A DNA stretch of 64,000 nucleotides from Plantactinospora sp. BC1 (GTDB taxonomy: Bacteria > Actinomycetota > Actinomycetes > Mycobacteriales > Micromonosporaceae): assembly GCF_003030345.1 (NCBI RefSeq), contig NZ_CP028158.1:6138001-6202000 (forward strand), in the 5' to 3' direction. A program made the translations under genes and the position numbers. The notes under the pieces are model-generated. The model was not told where the DNA came from, did not search any database, and worked only from the letters and a program-made list of their open reading frames with translations. Shown piece after piece: positions 51,019 to 58,559 of the stretch. How positions within the stretch are numbered: the first letter of the stretch is position 1; each line of letters opens with the position of its first letter.

Positions 51019-51402
51019 ATGATCCGCAAGTACGGAAAGGCCCTCGCCGCCGTCGCCGGGGCGGCGCTCACGGTCGCGTACGGCGCGCTCTCCGGCGACC
51101 AGCGCGTCGAGCCGGACGAGGCGGTGCAGATCGCCATCGCCGCCGCGACCGCGATCGGTGTCTACCTGGTGCCGCTGACCCCGCAGTACCGGTGGGGCAA
51201 GACCGCCGTCGCCGTGGTGCTGAGCGTGCTCCAGGTGCTGGCCACGGTGATCCTCGGTGGACTGGACTCCAACGAGTGGATCGCGCTGCTGCTCGCCGCG
51301 CTCACCGTGCTCGGTGTCGGCGCGGCGCCGGCCGTCTCCAACAACGGGACCAGCAACTCGACGCCCCGCCAGCCCACCCCCACCAGCAGCCAGCCGGCCT
51401 GA
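51019..51402 (+). CDS. Small membrane protein, holin-like
   Basis: A 127-residue protein with three predicted membrane spans (AAVAGAALTVAYGAL, IAIAAATAIGVYLVPL, AVAVVLSVLQVLATVILGG and IALLLAALTVLGVGA, the last two close together) and a polar Asn/Ser/Thr/Pro tail. Small size, spans and a C-terminal polar tail match actinophage holin-like proteins (DUF7439-type from memory). There is no endolysin next to it. ATG at 51019. Confidence 0.6.
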   Translation: MIRKYGKALAAVAGAALTVAYGALSGDQRVEPDEAVQIAIAAATAIGVYLVPLTPQYRWGKTAVAVVLSVLQVLATVILGGLDSNEWIALLLAALTVLGVGAAPAVSNNGTSNSTPRQPTPTSSQPA

Positions 51403-51578
51403 CCGACCAGGTCGGCGCCGGGCGCGGCCCGTCCTGGACCGGACGGGCCCGCCGCCCGGCACCGGTCGCCCGGGATTACGGCCCGCGTCGACGGTCCGTC
51501 ACGCGACCGTGGCGGTCCGGTCACGATGATCGGTTACGTTGATCTCTCCCGTACCCCCAGAGCCTTCGGGAGGCATCC

Positions 51579-52235
51579 GTGCCGTTCATCCGCCGTCGCC
51601 GTATCCGGCGCACCCTCACCGCCACCGCCGCCGTCACGGCGATCACCGCGTCCCTGCTGGTCGCCACCCCGGCCGGCGCCGCCCCGCCCGGCATCCCCGC
51701 CAAGGCCACCGCCCAGTCCAACCTGAACGCGCTCACCGTCGCCACCCAGGGGTCGATGACCGGCTACAGCCGCGACCTCTTCCCACACTGGAGCACCGTC
51801 AGCGGGGCCTGCAACACCCGGGAGACGGTGCTGCGGCGCGACGGCAGCGGGGTGGGTGTGGACAGCTCCTGCTACCCGACCTCGGGTAGCTGGTACAGCC
51901 CGTACGACGGGGCGACCTGGAGCGACCCGGCCGACGTCGACATCGACCACGTCGTGCCGCTCGCCGAGGCGTGGCGTTCCGGGGCCAGCTCGTGGACCAC
52001 CAGCCGCCGGCAGTCCTTCGCCAACGACCTGAACGGGCCGCAACTGATCGCCGTCACCGACAACGTGAACCAGGCCAAGGGCGACCAGGACCCGTCCACC
52101 TGGAAGCCGAGCCGCACCGCCTACCACTGCACGTACGCCAAGATGTGGATCCGGACCAAATACAACTGGGGCCTGCGGTTGCAGTCGGCGGAGAAGAGCG
52201 CCCTGCAGACCATGCTGAACACCTGCTCCTCCTGA
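51579..52235 (+). CDS. Secreted HNH nuclease-like protein
   Basis: A 218-residue exported protein: signal peptide ends near VATPAGAA, mature part has cysteines paired as in secreted nucleases, and the HNH core DIDHVVPLAEAWRSGA, followed by NDLNGPQLIAVTDNVNQAKGDQDPSTW. The family is HNH/DUF1524-like (GmrSD C-terminal type), used as free extracellular nucleases. GTG at 51579 after GGGAGG. Probably for DNA scavenging; it ends just before the large inverted repeat at 52252. Confidence 0.88.
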   Translation: MPFIRRRRIRRTLTATAAVTAITASLLVATPAGAAPPGIPAKATAQSNLNALTVATQGSMTGYSRDLFPHWSTVSGACNTRETVLRRDGSGVGVDSSCYPTSGSWYSPYDGATWSDPADVDIDHVVPLAEAWRSGASSWTTSRRQSFANDLNGPQLIAVTDNVNQAKGDQDPSTWKPSRTAYHCTYAKMWIRTKYNWGLRLQSAEKSALQTMLNTCSS

Positions 52236-52251
52236 CCGACCTGACGATGTT

Positions 52252-52285
52252 GGCGAACGTCGCCGCCGTGGCGGCGACGTTCGCC
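52252..52285. promoter_or_regulatory. 15-bp inverted repeat between nuclease and SARP genes
   Basis: GGCGAACGTCGCCGC (52252-52266) and its exact complement (52271-52285), 4-nt loop. It is 17 bp after the nuclease stop and ends 11 bp before a TAGCCT -10-like box (52297-52302) that precedes the SARP start by six nt. It could be the nuclease terminator or, covering the -35 zone, an operator; both are possible. Confidence 0.65.
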
Positions 52286-52308
52286 CGCGACTTCCGTAGC
52301 CTGGGTCG

Positions 52309-55300
52309 GTGCGATTCGGGGTGTTGGGGCCGCTGGCCGTCTGGACCGACCACGGTGCGCCGGTCACCATCCCCGGCCGGAAGGTGCGGGCCCTCCTGGC
52401 CGACCTGCTGATCTCGCCGGGACGCCCGGTCTCGATGGACCGGCTGGTCGAGGACCTCTGGGGTACGGCGGCGCCGGCCGACCCGACCGCCGCGCTGCAC
52501 GTACGGGTCTCGCAACTGCGCCGGGCACTGGCCGGAGCCGAGCCGGCCGCCCGCGATCTGGTCGTCTCGCGGCCACCCGGGTACGAGCTGCGGGCCGGCC
52601 CCGACGCGGTCGACGCGGCGACCTTCACCACACTGCTCGGACAGGCGCAGGCGGCCGACGACCCGGGTACCCGGGCCGGGCTGCTCGCCGACGCGCTGGC
52701 CCTGTGGCGGGGTCCCGCGCTGGCCGACTTCGCCGACGAGGAGTTCGCCCGTACCGCCGTGGCGCGCTGGGAGGAGCAGCGGGCCACCGCCGTGGAGGCG
52801 TACGCGGAGGCGCGGCTCGAACTCGGCGAGCACGCCGAACTCGTCGGCGAGCTGACCGAGCAGGTGGCCCGGCACCCGTACCGGGAACGGCTGCGCGCGG
52901 CGCAGATCCGGGCGCTGCACCGCTCCGGCCGCACCGGCGAGGCGCTGGAGAGCTTCCAGGAGCTGCGGCGCGGCCTCGCCGACGAGCTGGGACTCGACCC
53001 GGGGCCGGAGTTGGCGGCGCTGCACCGGGCGATCCTCGCCGGTGACCCGGCCGAGGACCCGCCCGCACCGGCCCGGCGGCGGTTGCGGGCCGGCACTGCC
53101 CTGCCGGCACCGGTGACCGAGCTGATCGGCCGCGACCACGCCGTGCGGCGGGTACGCGAACTGCTCACCGCCGGCCGGCTGGTCACGCTGACCGGGCCGG
53201 GCGGGGTGGGCAAGACCAGCGTGGCGACCGAGGTCGCCCGGACGCTGACCGAGGCGTACCCGGACGGGGTCTGGCTGGTCGACCTGACCACCTGGGACGG
53301 GTCGGGCGAGCCGGCCGAGCCGCTCCTCGGCGTACTCCGTATTCCGGACGGTCCGGACGGTGCGGAGCCGCCGGGCGAACGGCTGGTGACCGCCCTGCGG
53401 GAGCGGCGGACGCTGCTGGTGCTGGACAACTGCGAACACGTCGTCGAGCCGGTGGCCGGGCTGGTCGGCGAGCTGCTGCCGGCCGCACCCGGGCTGCGGG
53501 TGCTGGCCACCAGCCGGGAACCGCTGCGGCTGCGCGGCGAGACCCGCTGGGAGCTGCCGCCGCTGGACCTCCCCGACACCGACGACCCGGACCGGCTGGC
53601 CGGGTCCGCCGCCGTGCGGCTCTTCCTGGCCCGCGCCGGCCTGGAGCCGGCACCGGAGACGGTCGCCGAGGTGGCCGAGGTGTGCCGGCGGCTGGACGGC
53701 ATCCCGCTGGCGCTGGAGCTGGCCGCGACCCGGGTACCGGTGCTGGGCGTGGCCGAGCTGGCGGCCCGGTTGCAGGTGCCGCAGGACCGGTTCGGGCTGC
53801 TCGCCACCGGCCCGCGCGACGCACCGGCCCGACAACGCACCCTGGCCGCGGTCATCGACTGGAGCTGGCAACTGCTGACCGAACCGGAGCGGGCGGTACT
53901 GCGCGGGCTGGCCGTGCACTCCGGCGGCTGCACGCTGACCGCCGCCGAGGCGGTCTGCGCCGGAGACGGCACGCCGGCCGGTGAGGTGCTCGAACTGCTG
54001 GCCGGGCTGGTCGACCGTTCGCTGGTGGTACGCGCCAGCGCGCCGACCGGCGGCGACGGCCCACGGTTCCGGCTGCTGGAGTCGGTCTCCGCGTACTGCC
54101 TGGTGCGGCTCCGCGAGGCCGGCGAGGAGGAGTCGCTGCGACGCCGGCACGCCGACCACTACCTGGCGCTGGCCGAGCGGGCCGACCCGGAACTGCGCGG
54201 TCCCGGCCAGCGGGAGTGGCTGCGCCGGCTGGACGCCGAGGCCGCGAACCTGCGGGCCGCCGGGGAGACGTTCCGGCGCGAGGGTGCGGCCGAACCGGCG
54301 CTGCGGCTGGCCAGCGCCCTGGTCTGGTACCGGTTCCTGCGCGGCCGGCTCACCGAGGCCCGTCGGGCGCTGGCCGGCGCGCTCGGCGTACCCGGTGAGG
54401 TGCCGGACGTGGTCCGGGCCGGCGCCGAAGCGTGGCACGCCGGCCTGGCGATCCGGCAGGGTCAGGCCGGTCCGGAGCTGGCGGCGGAGGTGCTCCGCGG
54501 CTACGACAAGGTGCCGGACCCGCTCGGCCGGGCCCGGGCGGAATGGTTCCTCGCCATGTCGACGATCGACTTCGGGGATCTGACTGGCACCGGCGAACTG
54601 CTGGCCCGGGCGCTGGAGACGTTCCGGGCCGCCGGGGACCGGTGGGGCGAGGCGGCGGTGCTGAGCAACCGGGCGATGCTCGGGCACATCCGGGCCGACC
54701 CGGCCGCGCTGGAAGCCGACGCACGGCGCGGCGCCGAACTCTTCACCGAGATCGGCGACGACTGGGGGTTGCTGCAAGCGACCGACTGGCTGATCGGCCT
54801 CGCCGACCTGACCGGCGACCGGGCCGAGGCGGCCCGGCTGAGCCGGCAGGGCCTGCGGATCGCCGAGGAGCTGGGGCTCTGGTCCGATGTGGCCGGTCGG
54901 CTCGGCTGGCTCGGTTGGATCTCGACGCGGCTCGGCGACCACCCGCGCGCGATCGAGTACGCCGAGCAGGCGCGGCGGTTCTCCGCCGAGCAGGGGCAAC
55001 CCTCCGGCGAGGTCTTCGCCACCATCACGCTGGCCTTCGCCGCCCGCCGCGACGGCCGGCTCGACCTGGCCGACCAGCATCTGCGCTGGCTGCTCGCCAC
55101 CGGCCGGCAACAGCAGAGCGGGGACGGGCACCCGCCGTACCTGGCGATGGTGCTGATCGAACTGGGCCTGTTGACCGGCGAGCGCGGTGATCCGGCGGCG
55201 GCGCTGGCCTGGCACCGGGAGGCGTTCGACGTGGCCCGGGCGCAGGATTCGGGGCCGGAGATGGCGTCCGCGCTGGCCGGCATGGCCGACGCGCTGGTCC

Positions 55301-55521
55301 GGGCCGGGCGGGCCGAGCAGGCCGGCCGACTGCTCGGCGCCGCCGACGCCGCCCGCCGGGAGTCCGACTACCGGCTCGCCGACCCGGACCGGGCCGAGCT
55401 GGACCGGCTCACGGCGGCGGTCCGGGCCGCCACCGGACCGGACTTCGACCGGCTCTTCGCGGACGGTGGCGGTCTCACGACGGCTCAGGCCCGGTCCCTG
55501 GTGGACGGGGACCGGGCCTGA
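52309..55521 (+). CDS. AfsR-type SARP regulator with NB-ARC and TPR
   Basis: A 1070-residue transcription regulator. Winged helix and BTAD domains at 1-250 (FGVLGPLAVW, ALHVRVSQLRRAL, SFQELRRGLADELGLDPGPEL); an NB-ARC/STAND ATPase with Walker A GPGGVGKTS at about 295-303, LLVLDNCEH, TSREPLRLRGE; then TPR-like helical repeats to the C-terminus. Such proteins often activate antibiotic clusters. GTG at 52309 is six nt after a TAGCCT box: probable leaderless message. No biosynthetic gene cluster is in the window. Confidence 0.92.
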   Translation: MRFGVLGPLAVWTDHGAPVTIPGRKVRALLADLLISPGRPVSMDRLVEDLWGTAAPADPTAALHVRVSQLRRALAGAEPAARDLVVSRPPGYELRAGPDAVDAATFTTLLGQAQAADDPGTRAGLLADALALWRGPALADFADEEFARTAVARWEEQRATAVEAYAEARLELGEHAELVGELTEQVARHPYRERLRAAQIRALHRSGRTGEALESFQELRRGLADELGLDPGPELAALHRAILAGDPAEDPPAPARRRLRAGTALPAPVTELIGRDHAVRRVRELLTAGRLVTLTGPGGVGKTSVATEVARTLTEAYPDGVWLVDLTTWDGSGEPAEPLLGVLRIPDGPDGAEPPGERLVTALRERRTLLVLDNCEHVVEPVAGLVGELLPAAPGLRVLATSREPLRLRGETRWELPPLDLPDTDDPDRLAGSAAVRLFLARAGLEPAPETVAEVAEVCRRLDGIPLALELAATRVPVLGVAELAARLQVPQDRFGLLATGPRDAPARQRTLAAVIDWSWQLLTEPERAVLRGLAVHSGGCTLTAAEAVCAGDGTPAGEVLELLAGLVDRSLVVRASAPTGGDGPRFRLLESVSAYCLVRLREAGEEESLRRRHADHYLALAERADPELRGPGQREWLRRLDAEAANLRAAGETFRREGAAEPALRLASALVWYRFLRGRLTEARRALAGALGVPGEVPDVVRAGAEAWHAGLAIRQGQAGPELAAEVLRGYDKVPDPLGRARAEWFLAMSTIDFGDLTGTGELLARALETFRAAGDRWGEAAVLSNRAMLGHIRADPAALEADARRGAELFTEIGDDWGLLQATDWLIGLADLTGDRAEAARLSRQGLRIAEELGLWSDVAGRLGWLGWISTRLGDHPRAIEYAEQARRFSAEQGQPSGEVFATITLAFAARRDGRLDLADQHLRWLLATGRQQQSGDGHPPYLAMVLIELGLLTGERGDPAAALAWHREAFDVARAQDSGPEMASALAGMADALVRAGRAEQAGRLLGAADAARRESDYRLADPDRAELDRLTAAVRAATGPDFDRLFADGGGLTTAQARSLVDGDRA

Positions 55522-55536
55522 CGTCGGCTGCCGGGC

Positions 55537-56106
55537 CTACTTGGGTACGTAGATGTGCACGACGATGCCGGAGTCGAACCGCTCGACGTCGGCGAGCTTC
55601 AGGTGCGTGGTGTCGAACCCGGCGCCCTCGAAGAGGTGCTTGCCGGCGCCGACGACGACCGGGAAATACCAGAAGTGGAACTCGTCGACCAGGCCGTGCT
55701 GCACCAGCGTGCGGTCGAGCTCGCCGGTGCCCCACTTCAGGATGTTCCGGCCGGGCTGCTCCTTCAGCTTGGCCACCTCCTCGGCCACGTCACCCTTCAG
55801 CAGGGTCGCGTTCCAGGTGGTCTCGGTGAGGGTGCGCGAGGCGACGTACTTCGGCATCGCGTTCATCACGTCGGCGTGCGGGTCGCCGGCTTGGGAGGAC
55901 CACGCCTCGGCGAACCCCTCGTACGTCACCCGGCCCAGCAGCATCGCGTCGCCGGACTCCATCAGCTTCTGGGCGTAGCCGGCGTGGTCGGCGTCCCAGT
56001 ACGGCTGGCCCCAGTGCTGTGGCTGCGCCCGGGACGCCGTCGAGGGGCGGGTGTCGTCGATGATCCCGTCCAGCGAAACGAAGGTCGACTCGATGATCTT
56101 GCGCAT
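55537..56106 (-). CDS. Dihydrofolate-reductase-like protein (RibD C-terminal fold)
   Basis: A 189-residue protein of the DHFR/RibD-C superfamily: N-terminal RKIIESTFVSLDGIID, the NADPH loop MLLGRVTYEGFA at about 55-66, KWGTGELDRTLVQHGLVDEF and VVVGAGKHLFEG. These small proteins are common in actinobacteria; substrate unknown. It is not the true DHFR (folA). Confidence 0.9.
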   Translation of the reverse strand: MRKIIESTFVSLDGIIDDTRPSTASRAQPQHWGQPYWDADHAGYAQKLMESGDAMLLGRVTYEGFAEAWSSQAGDPHADVMNAMPKYVASRTLTETTWNATLLKGDVAEEVAKLKEQPGRNILKWGTGELDRTLVQHGLVDEFHFWYFPVVVGAGKHLFEGAGFDTTHLKLADVERFDSGIVVHIYVPK

Positions 56107-56183
56107 GGTCTCTGCTCCCTGTGGTCCGTGCCGGCGTTTCCCGTTGCCGCCCGCCCGATGACCTCACTCTGCCGCCGACGCCT

Positions 56184-56278
56184 TACGGTTTCCTTCCGCC
56201 GGCCCTACGGTGCCGCAGGCCGCCCTTACGGTGCCGCAGGGCCGCCCTTACGGTGCCGCAGGCTGTGACCTACGGTGC
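56184..56278. repeat. Array of TACGGT motifs, 21-22 bp apart
   Basis: TACGGT occurs at 56184, 56206, 56227, 56249 and 56271, spaced 22, 21, 22 and 22 bp; three copies are extended to TACGGTGCCGCAGG. Two turns of DNA separate them, so all lie on one face. The last copy sits 7 nt before the GTG at 56284 and may itself be the -10 box of the GNAT gene. The array fills most of the gap between the DHFR-like and GNAT genes. Confidence 0.7.
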
Positions 56279-56283
56279 TTCCC

Positions 56284-56706
56284 GTGGCTGACGTGACCCT
56301 GCGGACGGCGGATGCCGCCGACGTTCCGGCCGTACTCGACCTGTGGCAGAGGGCGGCCGAGGACGCGCACCGGCCGGTCGACACGGCGGCGGCCGTGCAC
56401 CGGCTCGTCGCGCGCGACCCCGAGGCGCTGATCCTCGCCGTACGCGGCCCGGCGCTGGTCGGCTCGGTCGTCGCGGGATTCGACGGGTGGCGGTGTCACC
56501 TCTACCGGCTGGCGGTGGTGCCGGAATGCCGTGGCCAGGGGGTCGGGCGGCTGCTGGTGGAGACGGCGGAGGAACGGTTCCGGCAGCTCGGCGCTGGCCG
56601 GGTCGACGCGATGGTGCTCGACGACAACGCGCTGGCGCACCGGGCCTGGCGGGCGCTGGGCTACCAGCCGCAGGCCGAGTGGTCGCGCTGGGTCAAGCCA
56701 CTGTGA
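56284..56706 (+). CDS. GNAT-family N-acetyltransferase
   Basis: A 140-residue acetyltransferase. Acetyl-CoA motif VVPECRGQGVGRLLVETAEE at about 77-96, and ALGYQP near the end. GTG at 56284 chosen over GTG 56275, three codons earlier, because MADVTLRTADAAD is the usual N-terminus and it lies right after a TACGGT box. Substrate unknown. Confidence 0.85.
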   Translation: MADVTLRTADAADVPAVLDLWQRAAEDAHRPVDTAAAVHRLVARDPEALILAVRGPALVGSVVAGFDGWRCHLYRLAVVPECRGQGVGRLLVETAEERFRQLGAGRVDAMVLDDNALAHRAWRALGYQPQAEWSRWVKPL

Positions 56707-56759
56707 GTGCCGGTGATGTCAAGCCACCGTGAGTGCCGGCGATCCGAGAACGCCGCCCC

Positions 56760-57014
56760 CTACTTCCAGCGGAAGTGTACGAAGAGGCGGCCGAAGTTCT
56801 TGGAGTCCTTCTCGACCCGGTGGTAGAGCTGCTTGATCTCCTTCTGGTCGAGGAAGCGCAGCACCCGCTTCTTGAGCTGCCCCGACCCCTTGCCCGGGAT
56901 GATCTCGACCATGGTCGCCTTCTTGGCCACCGCCTCGTCCATGATCCCGCGCAGCGCCCGGTCGATGTCGTGACCCTTGTTGAAGATGTCGTGCAGGTCG
57001 AGCTTGAGTTTCAT
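56760..57014 (-). CDS. Stand-alone Smr-domain protein
   Basis: An 84-residue protein that is only a Smr (small MutS-related) domain: KLKLDLHD at 2-9, EIIPGKGSGQLKKRVLRFL (conserved GKG) and HRVEKDSKNFGRLFVHFRW. Smr domains nick nucleic acid or bind branched DNA/RNA; in MutS2 they act in ribosome rescue. Nearly half of it is charged and it looks complete. Confidence 0.88.
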   Translation of the reverse strand: MKLKLDLHDIFNKGHDIDRALRGIMDEAVAKKATMVEIIPGKGSGQLKKRVLRFLDQKEIKQLYHRVEKDSKNFGRLFVHFRWK

Positions 57015-57078
57015 CGGCGGGTCACCGGCCGGGCAGCGTCCATGGCACCCGATCGTAGGCGCAGCAGCGGACCGGCGG

Positions 57079-57447
57079 TCACCGTCGACCGCCGACCCGG
57101 GTCTCGACCCGCTCCAGGGCGATCCGGTAGTCGTCGTTCTCCGCGTACATCGCGGCGGCGATCCGGAGGTGCCGGAGGGCCTCCTCCGGGCGGCCGACCC
57201 GCTCCAGGGTGCGGCCCAGCACGTGGTGCGCGTAGTGGTCGCTCGGGTCGCGCTGCACCAGGGTGCGCAACTGCTCCTCGGCCCGGGCGAGCTGGGCCGT
57301 CTGGAAGTACGCCCGGGCCAGCAACTGGCGTACGGAGGCGTTGTCCGGCTCGGCCTCGACGATGGGCTCCAGCAACCGGGCAGCCCCGGACGGGTCCCCG
57401 GTCTCGAAGTACATGGTCGCCCGCCGGTACTCGGCCAGAAGATCCAC
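57079..57447 (-). CDS. Tetratricopeptide repeat protein
   Basis: A 122-residue protein with about three TPR units (YRRATMYFETGDPSGAARLL, RAYFQTAQLARAEEQLRTL, GRTLERVGRPEEALRHLRIA). GTG at 57447 chosen because AGGAGG lies 8 nt before; the GTG three codons earlier overlaps the SD itself. A small adaptor; partners unknown. Confidence 0.85.
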   Translation of the reverse strand: MDLLAEYRRATMYFETGDPSGAARLLEPIVEAEPDNASVRQLLARAYFQTAQLARAEEQLRTLVQRDPSDHYAHHVLGRTLERVGRPEEALRHLRIAAAMYAENDDYRIALERVETRVGGRR

Positions 57448-57571
57448 TAGACCCACCTCCTCGTGTCGCGACTACTTTCCCCCGACGCTGGCACAACACC
57501 GCCAGTACCGCGACTGTTCCGATCCACGAGATCGTGAGGCCGGCGGCCTGCCCGCCGCCGCGCTCGGGCGC

Positions 57572-57642
57572 CCGCTGTCGACCTGGACATCCGGTGCGTC
57601 ATCCGCGCCGGATAACGCCCTTGGTGTCCAGGTCGACAGCGG
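57572..57642. repeat. 18-bp perfect inverted repeat with nested hairpin
   Basis: CCGCTGTCGACCTGGACA (57572-57589) and its exact complement (57625-57642) flank a 35-nt loop. Inside the loop ATCCG/CGGAT (57601-57613) forms a smaller hairpin. It lies in the 57448-57736 gap between two minus-strand genes and no other gene is seen there. The double stem looks more elaborate than a terminator; it could also be a small mobile repeat. Confidence 0.75.
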
Positions 57643-57736
57643 CTCGGGTACCGCGGCAGCCGGAGCGTCGTGATCGTCTAGGCGCGCCGGCAGCCCGCCT
57701 TCGCCGCGCTGCCGGTGGAAGGCCAGGTGAGCTCCG

Positions 57737-58492
57737 TCAACGCCAGCCGGGGCGCAGCTCCCAGGCGCGTACCCCGCCGATGATGCCGGCGCTGTTCGGC
57801 ACCACCACCACGTCGTCGCCCATCCGGGCCAGCTGCTCCGGCCGGACCAGCCGGGAGTTGCCGCCGCCCAGATAGAGCCGGTCCCAGAGGAAGACCGGGC
57901 GCAGCCCGTCCACCACGCCCCGGACCCGGCGGGACCAGAACGCGTCGCCGAGCCGGCGCCGCTCGTGCTCACCGATGTAGGTGTCGTAGCTCATCCCCCA
58001 CCGCACCGGCGCCTGCGACAGCTCCAGGTGCGGGGCGAGCTGCCCGCCGTCGAAGAGCGCGCAGCCCAGCCCGGTGCCGAGGGTCAGCACCAGTTCCAGG
58101 CCAGTCCCGGCGACCACCCCGGCGCCGTGCACCTCGGCGTCGTTGAGCACCAACGTCGGCAGCCCGAACGCGTCGGTGAGCGCACTGCGCACGTCGAAGC
58201 CGGACCACTCGGCGACCAGCTCCGGGTCGGGCTTCGTGCGCGGCCCGGCCCGGGTGACGTAGTGCGGGGTGGCCACCACGACGCCGTGCCGGAGCATCCC
58301 GGGCATCCCGACGGTGACCCGGTCCGCCGCCGGCAGCCGGCCGCCGAGCGCGAGCAGGGTCTTGACGAAGAGCGCGGTCGGCAACGGGTACGGGGTCGGC
58401 ACCCGCAGCGGCCGGGTACGCATCGTGCCGGCGTCGTCGAGTACGGACGCCTTGATGCCGCCACCGCCGCAGTCGATCGCCAACGTGGTCAT
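57737..58492 (-). CDS. ROK-family kinase (polyphosphate glucokinase-like)
   Basis: A 251-residue protein with ROK features: phosphate loop DCGGGGIKASVLD at 7-19, NDAEVHGAG, TLGTGLGCALFDGGQL. The length and TLGTGLGC fit polyphosphate/ATP glucokinase (PpgK) of actinobacteria, which phosphorylates glucose at the C6 hydroxyl. ATG 58492. The HELSQAP region is where the active-site His/Glu set lies, so specificity is probable but not certain. Confidence 0.85.
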   Translation of the reverse strand: MTTLAIDCGGGGIKASVLDDAGTMRTRPLRVPTPYPLPTALFVKTLLALGGRLPAADRVTVGMPGMLRHGVVVATPHYVTRAGPRTKPDPELVAEWSGFDVRSALTDAFGLPTLVLNDAEVHGAGVVAGTGLELVLTLGTGLGCALFDGGQLAPHLELSQAPVRWGMSYDTYIGEHERRRLGDAFWSRRVRGVVDGLRPVFLWDRLYLGGGNSRLVRPEQLARMGDDVVVVPNSAGIIGGVRAWELRPGWR

Positions 58493-58543
58493 CACAGGGA
58501 TCAGTCTGCTCCTCCACCGCCGGGTCGCACCTGCCCGGGCGGA

Positions 58544-58549
58544 TAGCAT
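58544..58549 (+). promoter_or_regulatory. -10 box of the ABC-F gene
   Basis: TAGCAT fits the TANNNT -10 consensus, ten bases before the ATG at 58560. The 67-bp gap to the ROK kinase gene is a divergent promoter region. Confidence 0.45.
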
Positions 58550-58559
58550 CTGAACTCTC

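Noticed and set aside
51019-51402. Remnant prophage marked by the holin-like gene
   Set aside because: No endolysin, tail, capsid, integrase or attachment repeat nearby, and GC and codon use match the surroundings.
52309-55521. Biosynthetic gene cluster around the SARP regulator
   Set aside because: Neighbours are single unrelated genes (nuclease, DHFR-like, GNAT); no PKS, NRPS, terpene or RiPP enzyme is in the window.
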